Below, one piece after another: positions 1-10,754 of a stretch of 35,147 bases of DNA; the first letter of the stretch is position 1; the number at the start of each line of letters is the position of its first letter. The DNA is from Myxococcota bacterium (GTDB lineage: Bacteria > Myxococcota_A > UBA9160 > UBA6930). Both the position numbers and the translations under genes were made by a program. The notes under the pieces were generated by a model. The model was not told the DNA's origin. It made no database searches and worked only from the letters and a program-made list of their open reading frames with translations. Location: assembly GCA_030065975.1 (NCBI GenBank), contig JASJCN010000040.1, positions 1-35,147 of the forward strand, given 5' to 3'.

Positions 1-2
1 CG

Positions 3-3000
3 CAGATCGAGGAGGGCCCCTTCGAGTTCGACGGCGAGGACGACGACGGGAGCGAGGCGCTCTTCTTCACCTCCCTGTGGAGCGAGTTCTCGAACGATCC
101 CGACGAGTGCGAGGCGGACATCCACTACCTGGGCGCCGTCCATCCCGACCTGCCGGGATGCGTCGACGGCGACCCCGACACGAGCTGCTTCAACGGCGTC
201 GCCTACCGGCCCTCCGACGACCTGCTCGTGCGCATGGAGCCCACCAACGACGGGCTCGCGTCCTTCAACGGGCCGCGCGGTGGCCGCACCCTGGCCCACG
301 AGCTGGGCCACAACTACGGCCGCAAGCACATCGACTGCGGCGGACCCGACGGGCCCCACGACGACCCGCCCTTCGACGACTGCGACTTCGGCGTGAACGT
401 TCCCGACTTCGAGGTCACCCACTTCGGCTTCGACCCCGTCACCCAGACGGTGATCAAGCCGGGCGATGCCGGCGAGCTGATGAGCTACTCCGGCGATCGC
501 TGGATCTCGAAGCACAACTGGGACCGGATCTGGAACGAGACGTCCACCGAGGGCGGGCTCTTCGCCTTCGGCGCCGGCGGCAACGCCGTGGGCCCCCACG
601 TCTACGTCTACGGCCGCGCCGACGCCATCAACGGCGAGGGAGAGCTGCTCCCCGCCTACGTGCTCCCCGACGGCAGCTACGACCGGGAGAAGGTGATGCG
701 CTCGATCGATGCGGCCGCCCTGATCCCGGCCACGAGCCCGTGGACCCTCGAGGTCCGCGACGGCTCGGGCGGCGTGCTGTTCGACACCATGGCGCTCGTC
801 TTCGAGTCCTCGGACGCCCCGGACAAGCCGGCTGGCTTTGCCCAGTACCTGCCCTTCCCGGCCGGCGCGCAGAGCGTGCACCTGCTCTTCCAGGGCACCT
901 CGGTCGCGAGCCAGACGGCGTCGAACTCGCCGCCCCAGCTGGCCCTCGACCCCCTCTCCCTCGACGTGCTGGCCCAGCAGCTGCAGGTCTCGTGGACCGC
1001 ATCGGACGCCGACGGCGACACCCTGCGCTTCACGATCCACTACAGCGACGACGACGGGGTGAGCTGGAAGCTCCTGCGCCTCAACTACGGCGCGCTCTCG
1101 GCCACCCTCGACACCTCGCTGCTGGCCGGGAGCACGAGCGCCCGGGTGCGCGTGCTGGCGAGCGACGGGCTCAACACCACCGAGGCGATCAGCCCGCCCT
1201 TCATCCTGCCCACCCACGTGCCGACGGTCATGATCGGCGGCGTGATGGACGGCCAGGAGCTGCCCTTCGGCTCCGACGTGCAGCTGCTCGGCATCGGAGT
1301 GGATGCCGAGGACGGAAGCCTGCCGGGCTCCTCGCTCGACTGGAACGTCCTCGGACCGCCGGACTTCAGCGGAACCGGGAGCGACCTCACGCTTCCGGAC
1401 CTGATCCCCGGCCCCTACTCCGTGGACCTGATCGGCACGGACTCCGACGGCGATACGGGCAGCGCCATGCTCGACTTCTCGGTGGCTCCGGTCCTGATCC
1501 CCGATACGGGGGCTCCGAACCTCGACGGGTTCTGCGGGGACGGGGCCTACCGGCAGGCCTCTGCGATCCGCATGCCCTTCGGCGCCGGCGGGAACGCCAC
1601 CGCGCGGCTGGTCCACGCGGGCACCGACCTCTACGTGTGCGTCACCGATCTCGCCCTGCCCTTCCTGCCCTTCTTCCCCGCCTCCTTCAGCCTGCGGGTG
1701 GAGGTGGACGGACAGGGAGACACCAACCCGGAGACGGGCGACCGCGGCTTCCGCGTCGACAGCGACGGCGACCCCTTCCAGGAGCTCGTCGGCCGCAGCG
1801 GCGGCTTCGCCGTGACCCAGTCGCCGTCCTCCGGCTACGCGGCTCGCATCAAGAGCGGCGCCGAGTCCTGGTCGGCCGAGATGCGGATCGACGAGGGACT
1901 CCTCGGTGGCTGGGACGGGCTCGTGCGCATGAGCTTCCGCCACGGGAACGCGCTGTGGCCGCCGGCCCACGACGCGGACTCGCCGGCAACCTATGGCATG
2001 GTGCAGCTCGGTGACACGGCTCCGCCGCTTCCGAACCTGGCTCCGGTGGCCGTGACCGGCCCGGACTTCGCCGTCGACCTGGTGGACGCCGGCGAGGTGC
2101 ACCTGGACGGAACGAACAGCTTCGACGCCGACGGTGACCCGCTGGGCTTCAGCTGGAGCCAGACGGGAGGCCCGCCCGTCACCCTGGTCGATGCGGACAC
2201 GGCGACGCCGGAGTTCGCCCTGCTCCCGAGCAGCCCGGCCGGCGTGTACCGCTTCGAGCTGATCGTGGACGACGGGTCGCTCCCGAGCCTCCCGGCCATC
2301 CAGCAGGTGACGGTCAACCGGGCCGACCCGGCGCCCCAGAGCTCGCCCGACCTGCCCCAGCTCCCGGACTTCGTGACCGTGGGAGACCCGGGCAACGACG
2401 AGCATCCGGACTTCCGCTTCGGTGCGGTCGCCGAGGCCTTCCAGGCGCGCACCACGGAGGTGACCAACGCCGAGTACATGATGTTCCTCCAGGCAGTCGC
2501 GCGCAGCGACCCGGCGGGACTCTGGGACCCGGCGATGGGAAGCGACCCGCGCGGCGGCATCACCCGCAGCGGCGTGGACGGATCCTTCGTCTACGCGATC
2601 CGGCCGCTGATGATGTTCAAGCCGGTCAACTTCGTGGACTGGTCCGACGCGGCCCGCTACGTGAACTGGCTCGAGAACGGCTCGCCGACGGCGCCCCAGG
2701 GTCCGACCACGACCGAGGACGGCGTCTACGACATGAGCCAGTCGACTCCCTCGCGTGCGCCGGGCAGCAACTACCGGCTGCCGACCGAGGACGAGTGGTT
2801 CAAGGCGGCCTTCCAGGATCCGGGAGCGCCCGGCGGCTGGCGCCAGTTCGCCGTCGACGCCTCCTCGGTCCCGACCCCGGCGAGCGTGGACGGCTCGGGC
2901 AACGTCTCCAACTCGAACCCCGACGTCGCCAACTACGGCAACTTCGCGGATTGGAACGCCCTCGACGGCCACTTCACCACGGTGGGGACGACGCTCGCAC

Positions 3001-3554
3001 CGAGCTTCTGGGGCACCTACGACCAGTCGGGCAACGTGTCCGAGTGGACCGAGAGCGAGAGCCGACGCCGCGGGCGCCGGGTCGTCCGGGGAGGCAGCTT
3101 CTCCTCGAGCGACTTCCTGATCTCGATCGAAGGACGCAGCGAGCGTCCGGACTCCGACTCGCGTGCGGACCTCGGCTTCCGGGTCTTCCGGAGCGACACG
3201 ACGCCGCCCCCGGACTCGGACGGCGACGGCATCCCCGACACCGCCGACAACTGCACCGACGTCCCCAACCCGGGTCAGGCCGACGCCAACGCCGGCCAGG
3301 ACGACGACTCGAGCCTCCCGGGAATCCAGCACTACGGGAACGCCTGCGATCCCGACTTCGACGACGATGGATTGGTCACGCCCAGCGACTTCTTCGCCGG
3401 GTTCCGCCCCTGCATCGGAGTCGACCCGGCCAGCGATCCGGTGTGCGCCGGCGCCGACTTCGACGGCGACGGCGTGGTGGGAGCCGCCGACTTCTTCGGC
3501 ACCTTCCGCCCGCGCATCGGCGGAGCGCCCGGGCCCGGCGTGGGCTCGCCCTGA
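3..3554 (+). CDS. Secreted metzincin metalloprotease with PKD-like, FGE-sulfatase-like and Ca-binding C-terminal repeats (5' partial)
   Basis: The reading frame is open to the left edge, so the N-terminus and any signal peptide are missing. The metzincin zinc site HELGHNYGRKH (HExxHxxGxxH) lies at about 297-329, and a Met-turn candidate ELMSYSGDRW at about 475-504, so this is very likely an active zinc endopeptidase. Two fibronectin/PKD-like beta domains follow (about 930-1490), then a CBM9/DOMON-like region (about 1500-2020), a PKD-like domain (about 2030-2325) and an FGE-sulfatase (SUMF1-like) domain (about 2370-3200; motifs TEVTNAEYMMFLQ, YRLPTEDEWFKAAF, GNVSEWTES, RRVVRGGSF). The chain ends with a thrombospondin type-3 repeat (DSDGDGIPDTADNC) and two dockerin-like Ca loops (DFDDDGLVTPSDF, DFDGDGVVGAADFF). 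The FGE-like domain ends GFRVFR without the Cys of true formylglycine-generating enzymes, so it is more likely a binding or structural module. Extracellular or surface location is inferred from the domains. No sorting tail is visible at the C-terminus. Confidence 0.85.
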   Translation, partial: QIEEGPFEFDGEDDDGSEALFFTSLWSEFSNDPDECEADIHYLGAVHPDLPGCVDGDPDTSCFNGVAYRPSDDLLVRMEPTNDGLASFNGPRGGRTLAHELGHNYGRKHIDCGGPDGPHDDPPFDDCDFGVNVPDFEVTHFGFDPVTQTVIKPGDAGELMSYSGDRWISKHNWDRIWNETSTEGGLFAFGAGGNAVGPHVYVYGRADAINGEGELLPAYVLPDGSYDREKVMRSIDAAALIPATSPWTLEVRDGSGGVLFDTMALVFESSDAPDKPAGFAQYLPFPAGAQSVHLLFQGTSVASQTASNSPPQLALDPLSLDVLAQQLQVSWTASDADGDTLRFTIHYSDDDGVSWKLLRLNYGALSATLDTSLLAGSTSARVRVLASDGLNTTEAISPPFILPTHVPTVMIGGVMDGQELPFGSDVQLLGIGVDAEDGSLPGSSLDWNVLGPPDFSGTGSDLTLPDLIPGPYSVDLIGTDSDGDTGSAMLDFSVAPVLIPDTGAPNLDGFCGDGAYRQASAIRMPFGAGGNATARLVHAGTDLYVCVTDLALPFLPFFPASFSLRVEVDGQGDTNPETGDRGFRVDSDGDPFQELVGRSGGFAVTQSPSSGYAARIKSGAESWSAEMRIDEGLLGGWDGLVRMSFRHGNALWPPAHDADSPATYGMVQLGDTAPPLPNLAPVAVTGPDFAVDLVDAGEVHLDGTNSFDADGDPLGFSWSQTGGPPVTLVDADTATPEFALLPSSPAGVYRFELIVDDGSLPSLPAIQQVTVNRADPAPQSSPDLPQLPDFVTVGDPGNDEHPDFRFGAVAEAFQARTTEVTNAEYMMFLQAVARSDPAGLWDPAMGSDPRGGITRSGVDGSFVYAIRPLMMFKPVNFVDWSDAARYVNWLENGSPTAPQGPTTTEDGVYDMSQSTPSRAPGSNYRLPTEDEWFKAAFQDPGAPGGWRQFAVDASSVPTPASVDGSGNVSNSNPDVANYGNFADWNALDGHFTTVGTTLAPSFWGTYDQSGNVSEWTESESRRRGRRVVRGGSFSSSDFLISIEGRSERPDSDSRADLGFRVFRSDTTPPPDSDGDGIPDTADNCTDVPNPGQADANAGQDDDSSLPGIQHYGNACDPDFDDDGLVTPSDFFAGFRPCIGVDPASDPVCAGADFDGDGVVGAADFFGTFRPRIGGAPGPGVGSP

Positions 3555-3574
3555 GCCTCCCCCCGCCAGGGAAG

Positions 3575-3610
3575 GGCCGGCCTCTCGCTATGCGGGGGGC
3601 CGGCCTCTTT
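3575..3610 (+). terminator. Hairpin with short T-rich tail after the metalloprotease gene
   Basis: Two copies of the self-complementary octamer GGCCGGCC (3575-3582 and 3598-3605) can pair across a 15-base loop and are followed by TCTTT. The hairpin begins 21 bases after the stop codon and overlaps the 3' end of the convergent ATPase gene. It is a plausible intrinsic terminator for the plus-strand gene, but the T tract is short. Confidence 0.45.
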
Positions 3611-4370
3611 GCGTCTCGGCGTCGAGGCTCCGCCCACCGGCCATCGCTCGCTGCAGCCCTTCGCGCGTGGCCTCGGAGGCCACGACGGAAAGGACGCTCC
3701 TTCCTCGCTCGAGCACGGTGAAGCGGTCCCCCACCGCGAGCGCGTGCTCGACGTTGTGCGTGATGAGCACGACCCCGACGCCCTGGTCGCGCGCCGTCCG
3801 GACGTTGCGCAGCACTCCGGCCGACTGGGCCACGCCGAGCGCGGAGGTCGGCTCGTCGAGGATGAGCACGCGCGCCCCGTGATGCAGCGCCCGCGCGATG
3901 GCGACGCACTGTCGCTGCCCGCCGGAGAGCGTCGAGACCGCCCGATCCACGTCGGACACCTCGATGGACATCCGGTCCAGCGCCTCGCGCGCGAGCCGGC
4001 CCGCGGCGGCCGCGTCGAAGACCGCGAAGGGTCCGAACCGCCGGACGGGCTCGCGGCCGAGCACGAAGTTCCGCGCCACGCTCATCAGCGGCACCAGGGC
4101 CAGGTCCTGATAGACCGTCGCGATGCCGTGATCCCGGGCCTCGCGCGGCGAGGCGAGCTGCAGCGGCTCCCCGTCCATGAAGAGGTCACCGCCGGTCGGC
4201 TCGAGGGCGCCGGAGAGGATCTGGATCAGCGTCGACTTGCCCGCCCCGTTGTCGCCGAGCAGGCAGTGGACCTCGCCGGCGTGCACCGCGAAGGAGACGT
4301 GGTCGAGCGCCATTCCCGAGTCGAAGCGTCGGGACACGCCCTTCGCGGAGAGACACGGCGGGGCGCTCAT
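3588..4370 (-). CDS. Sugar-type ABC importer ATP-binding protein (FrcA-like, single nucleotide-binding domain)
   Basis: This 260-residue ATPase should drive uptake through the permease encoded just upstream. It has Walker A GDNGAGKST, a Q-loop in ATVYQDLAL, signature LSGGQRQ, Walker B VLILDEPTSALG and a switch His in VLITHNVEHAL. It has one nucleotide-binding domain, like FrcA of fructose/ribose-type importers, whereas RbsA/XylG proteins have two fused domains and about 500 residues. The start ATG overlaps the permease stop as ATGA, a sign of translational coupling. The longer open frame reaching to 6341 is out-of-frame shadow of the permease and binding-protein genes. Substrate cannot be told from the sequence. 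Cytoplasmic face of the inner membrane. Confidence 0.9.
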   Translation of the reverse strand: MSAPPCLSAKGVSRRFDSGMALDHVSFAVHAGEVHCLLGDNGAGKSTLIQILSGALEPTGGDLFMDGEPLQLASPREARDHGIATVYQDLALVPLMSVARNFVLGREPVRRFGPFAVFDAAAAGRLAREALDRMSIEVSDVDRAVSTLSGGQRQCVAIARALHHGARVLILDEPTSALGVAQSAGVLRNVRTARDQGVGVVLITHNVEHALAVGDRFTVLERGRSVLSVVASEATREGLQRAMAGGRSLDAETQRGRPPA

Positions 4371-5416
4371 GCCAGGGCTCGTCCGCGTACGAAGCGGTTG
4401 AACCCGACGGCACCGAGCAGCATGGCGCCCAGGAAGACCTGGAACCAGTCCGAGTCGACGCCCGTGTAGAAGAGCCCCATCTGCACGGTGCCGAAGAGCA
4501 GGGCACCGAGCCCGGCTCCGAGGATCGAGCCGTGCCCGCCGCTCAACAGGCAGCCGCCGATCACCGCCGCGGTGATGGCCTCGAACTCCTTCTGCAGCCC
4601 GCGATTGGTGTCGGCCGAGCCGGCGTCGAGCACCTGGAGCGTCGCCACGAGCGCGGCCGACGCCGCGGTCGCGACGAAGAGCGCGATCTTGACCCGGTCC
4701 ACCGGGACCCCGCAGCGGAGCGCGGCGCGCGCGTCCCCGCCCGCCGCCAGCACCCAGTTGCCGAAGCGGGTCCGGAAGAGCACGAAGGCGCCGAGCGCGA
4801 CCGCGGCCACCCACCACAGGATCGAGACCGGAAGGCCCGTCACCGCCGGCGCCCCGTCCACCCGGGTGGCCATCCAGCCCGCATCCGCCAGCGCCGAGAA
4901 GAGCGGCTCGGCCACCTCTCCCGAGAAGAGCGGCGCGACGCTGGCAGTTGCGAGGGGCTCCTTCAGCCCGCCGATCTGGGTGCGCCCCGTCGCCCATCGC
5001 GTCACGCCGAGCGCGAGCCCACGTAGCACGAAGAGGGAGGCGAGGGTCACGATGAAGGAAGGGAGCCCGCTGCGGACGACCACGATGCCGTTGAGACCCC
5101 CCCAGGCCGCGGCGAAGGCGAAGCCCAGGGCGATGGAGGGGCCGAGCGGCCAGCCCCACTCCATCGCGGGGATGGCGATCGCGATGGAGACGGCCCCGAC
5201 CATCGAGCCGACCGAGAGATCGAACTCGCCGCCGATCATCAAGAGCGCCACGGGCGCCGCCAGGATCCCGAGCAGGGCCGAGACCTCGAGGAAGTTCACG
5301 ATGCCCCGCGCGCTCCACATCCCCGAGTCGGCGGCGAAGATCGCGAAGAAGGCGAAGACCAGCGCGCACCCGGCGGCGGCTCCGAAGGCCGGCGTCGCCA
5401 CCCAGCGCCGCCCCAT
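4367..5416 (-). CDS. Sugar-type ABC importer permease (RbsC/FrcC-like)
   Basis: A 349-residue, very hydrophobic inner-membrane protein with about eight to ten predicted membrane segments, of the BPD_transp_2 family (ribose, xylose and fructose importers). Family landmarks are the MIGGEFDLSVGSMVG segment, where the usual pattern is GGIDLSVGS, the GLPSFIVTLASLFVLRGLAL region that carries the GxxPFIVTLG-type motif, and the AAVIGGCLLSGGHGSILGAG region near the end. It sits between the binding protein (3-base gap upstream) and the ATPase (4-base overlap downstream), which completes an importer. A long loop at about residues 145-185 (ATGRTQIGGL onwards) lies before a membrane segment and is likely periplasmic. 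Start ATG at 5416. Confidence 0.9.
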   Translation of the reverse strand: MGRRWVATPAFGAAAGCALVFAFFAIFAADSGMWSARGIVNFLEVSALLGILAAPVALLMIGGEFDLSVGSMVGAVSIAIAIPAMEWGWPLGPSIALGFAFAAAWGGLNGIVVVRSGLPSFIVTLASLFVLRGLALGVTRWATGRTQIGGLKEPLATASVAPLFSGEVAEPLFSALADAGWMATRVDGAPAVTGLPVSILWWVAAVALGAFVLFRTRFGNWVLAAGGDARAALRCGVPVDRVKIALFVATAASAALVATLQVLDAGSADTNRGLQKEFEAITAAVIGGCLLSGGHGSILGAGLGALLFGTVQMGLFYTGVDSDWFQVFLGAMLLGAVGFNRFVRGRALA

Positions 5417-5419
5417 GGG

Positions 5420-6364
5420 CTAGCGCACGCCTTGCCGGGTCAGCTCGATCACGCGCGCCGCGTCGGCAGGGGTGACGAAGCCCGGTCCGGTCAGTACGTC
5501 CGAGGCGGGCACCACGCCGTAGCGATGGCGAAGCACCAGGGTGGAGACGGCCAGGTACCCCTGCAGGAAGGGCTGCTGGTCGATGGCGAATGCGAGCTTG
5601 CCGGCCACGAGGGCTTCGAGGATCGCCGGGGAGAGATCGAAGGTGGCGAGGCGCACGCTTCCCACGCGCCCCTCCTCCTCGAGCGCGGCGAGCACGGCCT
5701 CGGCAGGCGCTGGCGACAGGGTGAGCACCGCCTGGGTCTCCGGACTGCGCGAGAGGTGCGCCGAGACGGCGCGTCCGATCTCCGTGGGGTCGAAGCTCGT
5801 GGCCAACAGCGTGACGTCTCCGCCCAGTCCCTCGGCGAATCCTTCGCAGCGACGATCGAGCGCGACGTTTCCGACTTCGTGGTTCAGGCAGACGGCCTTC
5901 ACGACTCCGGCTCGTGCCAGCTTGCGGCCGGCGCGGAGTCCGGCTTCGTGCTCCGTCTGCCCGACGTGCAGCAGGGCACCCAGCTCGCCGCTCACGTCGG
6001 CGCCGGAGTTGAGGGAGACCACGGGGATGCCGGCGCCCACGGCCTGGTCGAGCGCCTCGCGCAGGGCGTCGGCGTCGGGGATCGAGACGGCCAGGCCGGC
6101 GGGCTTGGATGCCGCGGCGGCTTCGATGAGTCGCGCCATCCGGATCACGTCGAAGCTCGGGGGGGCCGCGTACTCGACCTCCACGCCGAGATCGTCTCGC
6201 GCCTGGTCGATCCCCCGTTTCACGACCGACCAGAACGGGTCGTTGGCCTGCCCGTGGGTCACCACCACGATCCGGGTCGTCCCGCTCTCCGCGGCCGACC
6301 CGAACGCCGGCGCGCCGAGGAGCGCCGCGAGCAGGAGCCACGGCGCCAGCCGGCGCGCTCCCAT
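5420..6364 (-). CDS. Periplasmic sugar-binding protein of ABC importer (Peripla_BP_4 type)
   Basis: A 314-residue protein starting with a clear signal peptide (MGARRLAPWLLLAALLGAPAF, cleavage probably near GSAAES) and followed by a ribose-binding-protein-like fold: VVVTHGQANDPFWSVVKRGI at the N-terminal lobe, then PAGLAVSIPDADAL, GIPVVSLNSGAD and GYLAVSTLVLRHRYG. It captures the ligand in the periplasm and hands it to the permease. The start ATG overlaps the aldehyde dehydrogenase stop as TGATG (1-base overlap), so translation of the two is probably coupled. The ligand is unknown; the binding-protein class usually takes simple sugars, and coupling to an aldehyde dehydrogenase suggests a substrate whose breakdown gives an aldehyde (inference). 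Confidence 0.88.
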   Translation of the reverse strand: MGARRLAPWLLLAALLGAPAFGSAAESGTTRIVVVTHGQANDPFWSVVKRGIDQARDDLGVEVEYAAPPSFDVIRMARLIEAAAASKPAGLAVSIPDADALREALDQAVGAGIPVVSLNSGADVSGELGALLHVGQTEHEAGLRAGRKLARAGVVKAVCLNHEVGNVALDRRCEGFAEGLGGDVTLLATSFDPTEIGRAVSAHLSRSPETQAVLTLSPAPAEAVLAALEEEGRVGSVRLATFDLSPAILEALVAGKLAFAIDQQPFLQGYLAVSTLVLRHRYGVVPASDVLTGPGFVTPADAARVIELTRQGVR

Positions 6365-7776
6365 CAGAGGAAGCGCCGCAGCAGCCCGAGCATCCGCTCG
6401 CTGTAGGGCGGGTACATCAGCTTCGGATCGAATCGCACGCCCCGGGTCAGCACCGACTTGCGGTGGCTGAAGGCCTCGAAGGTGTGCTTCCCGTGATAGG
6501 CGCCCATGCCGCTCGGGCCGACCCCGCCGAAGGGCATCCGCGGGTCGCCGATGTGCAGGATGGTGCCGTTCACGCAGACGCCGCCGGAGCTGGTGCGCTC
6601 GAGGACCTCCTGCTCGGCCTCCTCGTTGCCCGTGAACAGATAGAGCGCGAGCGGCTTCTCGCGCTGGTTCACGAACTCGATGGCCTCCTCCACGCCGTCG
6701 ACCGGAAGCACCGGGAGGATCGGACCGAAGATCTCGTCCTTCATGAGGTCGGAGTCGGGGGAGACGTCCCGGAGCACGGTGGGCGCGATGTAGCAGTCCT
6801 CGGGGTCGCTCTCGCCGCCGAAGGCCGGCGTGCCGTCCTTCAGCAAGGCCGCGAGCCGCGCGTGGTGACGCGAGTTCACCACCCGGGCATAGTCGGGCGT
6901 CGCCTTCGGATCCTTGCCGTAGAACTCCTCGACGGTGCGACGCAGGGCGTCGACGAGCTCGGACTCCTTCGAACGCTCGACGAGGACGTAGTCGGGCGCG
7001 ATGCAGGTCTGGCCCGCGTTGATGAACTTGCCCCAGGCGATGCGACGGGCGGCGACGTCGATGTCGGCGTCGGCGTCGACGATGCACGGGCTCTTGCCCC
7101 CGAGCTCGAGGGTCACGGGCGTCAGGTTCCGTGCGGCCGCCTCCATCACGATGCGGCCCACGTGCCCGTTGCCGGTGTAGAAGATGTGGTCGAAGCGCTC
7201 GTCGAGGAGCGCCGTCGTCTCTTCGACACCGCCTTCCACCAGGGTGATGGCCTCGGGGTCCAGGTAGCGCGGCACGAGCTCGGCCAGCAGGGCCGAGGTG
7301 TGCGGCGTGACCTCGGAGGGCTTGAGCACGACGGCGTTGCCCGCGGCGATCGCTCCGACGGCCGGAGAGAGCAGCAGGCCCACCGGGTAGTTCCAGGGCG
7401 CGATGATCAGCACCACGCCGAGGGGCTCGCGCAGCACCCGGGCCTTGCCGGCGCCGGGCATGGGGCCCATGCCGCGCAGCTTCTCGGGGCTCGTCCACTT
7501 CTTCAGGTTCTTGAGGGCGAGGGCGGCCTCGGACTTGCCCTGCCCGACGTCGGCGGTGTGCGCCTCGAGCGGCGGCTTCTTGAAGTCGGCGTGGAGCGCG
7601 CGGGCGAAGTCCTCGGCGTGCTCGGAAGACATGCGCTGGATGGCCTCGAGCTGGCTCCGCCGCCAGTCGAGCGAGCGCGTGCGCCCGGAGTCGAAGGTCG
7701 CGCGCAGCTGGGCCACGCGCCCGGGGATCGCCTCCACGTCACAGGTGGGGTGCGGGATGCTCTCGGCAGCGGCCAT
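6364..7776 (-). CDS. NAD(P)-dependent aldehyde dehydrogenase, class 3 type (fatty/coniferyl aldehyde dehydrogenase-like)
   Basis: The 470-residue protein oxidises an aldehyde to a carboxylate. It has the catalytic Cys in NAGQTCIAPDYV, the general-base Glu in TLELGGKSP, the cofactor segment IIAPWNYPVGLLLSP, the EIFGPILPVLPV motif and the C-terminal PFGGVGPSGMGAYHGKHTF typical of class 3 enzymes (ALDH3, CalB/FALDH). The start at 7776 is preferred over an in-frame ATG 18 codons upstream because AGGAG sits at the right distance before it and homologous enzymes begin near here. Its stop overlaps the start of the sugar-binding protein. The hybrid histidine kinase gene lies 65 bases upstream on the same strand. 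Substrate unknown; probably a medium or long aliphatic, or aromatic, aldehyde. Confidence 0.92.
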   Translation of the reverse strand: MAAAESIPHPTCDVEAIPGRVAQLRATFDSGRTRSLDWRRSQLEAIQRMSSEHAEDFARALHADFKKPPLEAHTADVGQGKSEAALALKNLKKWTSPEKLRGMGPMPGAGKARVLREPLGVVLIIAPWNYPVGLLLSPAVGAIAAGNAVVLKPSEVTPHTSALLAELVPRYLDPEAITLVEGGVEETTALLDERFDHIFYTGNGHVGRIVMEAAARNLTPVTLELGGKSPCIVDADADIDVAARRIAWGKFINAGQTCIAPDYVLVERSKESELVDALRRTVEEFYGKDPKATPDYARVVNSRHHARLAALLKDGTPAFGGESDPEDCYIAPTVLRDVSPDSDLMKDEIFGPILPVLPVDGVEEAIEFVNQREKPLALYLFTGNEEAEQEVLERTSSGGVCVNGTILHIGDPRMPFGGVGPSGMGAYHGKHTFEAFSHRKSVLTRGVRFDPKLMYPPYSERMLGLLRRFL

Positions 7777-7841
7777 GGCTCTCTCCTGGTGGATCGGCGA
7801 AGGATAGCGCCGCCGGAGCCGCGCCTTCACGGCCGGCGGGG

Positions 7842-9578
<1,737 letters not shown>

Positions 9579-9581
9579 AGC

Positions 9582-10754
9582 CTAGGTGAGCCCGTAGGCG
9601 GCCAGCGCGTTGCCTCCGAGGAAGCCTTTGCGGGACTCTTCGGGAAGGGCCTCGGTCAGCCGCTCGAGCTCGGGCACGTAGTCCGGCGGGTGGTCGGGAT
9701 GCGGGAAGTCCGAGGCCCAGACGAAGCGGTCGGCGCCGACGATGGGGATGACGCCGGCCAGCGACTTCTCGTCCGGGTCCGCCGAGATCCAGCACTGCCT
9801 TGCGAAGTAGGTGCTGGGCAGCTCGGGCGCGATCTCGCGGACGGGGCGGCCCTGGATGGTTGCGACCATCGTGTCCATGCGATCGAGCCAGTAGCCGATC
9901 CAGCCGGCGCCCGACTCGAGCACCACCACCCGCAGGCGCGGGAAGCGCTCGAAGACGCCGTACTGGAACAGCGACGTGAATGCGTGGCGGACGGCGTCGC
10001 CGGCCGTCGTGTTGTGGAAGAAGCCGTACTTCGCGCTGGTGTAGTCGCCGAAGCGTCCCGGCGCGCACCACTTGGGCTCGAAGACCGGGTGGATGCCGAG
10101 CGGCAGGCCCAGATCCTGGCAGGCGGCAAAGATCCGGTCGTGGGCCGGGTCGCCGAGCGGGAGGCGCGTGGTCGTGAAGGGAGGCACCCAGACGCCGACC
10201 GCTCCCGCTTCCGCCACGCGCCGCAGCTCGCGTTCGGCCCGCTCGACGCAGCCCAGCGAGAGCTGACACACCGGCAGCAGCCTGCCGCCGGAGTCGGCGC
10301 AGAAGTCGACGATGAAGCGGTTGTAGGCCTTCAGGTTGGGCTGGATCCGATCCTCGTCCTCGACCTCGGAGACCCAGAGCACGCTGAGCGACGGGTACAG
10401 GATCGCGCGCTCGATGTTCTCCTGATCGAGTCGCTGGATCCGCTCCTTCGGATCCATGGCTCCGAGCGGGGCCTCGTCGACGTAGGGCGAGCCCGTCTTC
10501 GGCTCGCGCTCGTAGACGATGCCTGCGAGCCGGTCCATCAGGCCGAGCCCGGCCGGGAAGCCCTTGCGGATGATCCTGGACGACACGCCCCCGCCGAGAT
10601 CGAGGAACTCGAGCCCTTCCTCGTCGGGATGGATCGAGAGCGCCTTGTCGCGATCTTCCGGGTCGATGTAGCGCTGGTACATGTCCGGCGGCTCGAGGAT
10701 GTGGCCGTCGGCATCCACGGCGCCGGAGTACTTGAGCCGGGGGAGGGCCTTCAC
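9582..10754 (-). CDS. Amidohydrolase-2 family metal-dependent hydrolase (DADGH type)
   Basis: A 390-residue TIM-barrel protein of the amidohydrolase-2 (PF04909) family. The N-terminal strand carries VDADGHILEP in place of the HxH of classical members, as in a large environmental subgroup. Other family segments are LGLPLGIHPVF (a His after strand 5), VVVLESGAGWIGYWLDRMD and FVWASDFPHPDHPPDY near the end, which supplies the conserved Asp. The family includes decarboxylases of aromatic acids and hydrolases, so the exact reaction cannot be given. The GTG start directly follows the TAG stop of the PPOX-family gene with no gap, a strong sign of a shared transcript. The next gene is the histidine kinase. 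Confidence 0.85.
   Translation of the reverse strand: MKALPRLKYSGAVDADGHILEPPDMYQRYIDPEDRDKALSIHPDEEGLEFLDLGGGVSSRIIRKGFPAGLGLMDRLAGIVYEREPKTGSPYVDEAPLGAMDPKERIQRLDQENIERAILYPSLSVLWVSEVEDEDRIQPNLKAYNRFIVDFCADSGGRLLPVCQLSLGCVERAERELRRVAEAGAVGVWVPPFTTTRLPLGDPAHDRIFAACQDLGLPLGIHPVFEPKWCAPGRFGDYTSAKYGFFHNTTAGDAVRHAFTSLFQYGVFERFPRLRVVVLESGAGWIGYWLDRMDTMVATIQGRPVREIAPELPSTYFARQCWISADPDEKSLAGVIPIVGADRFVWASDFPHPDHPPDYVPELERLTEALPEESRKGFLGGNALAAYGLT

Noticed and set aside
77-2014. A 645-residue plus-strand open frame overlapping the metalloprotease
   Set aside because: Arg/Ala/Pro-rich out-of-frame translation; the metalloprotease frame has the zinc site and domain motifs.
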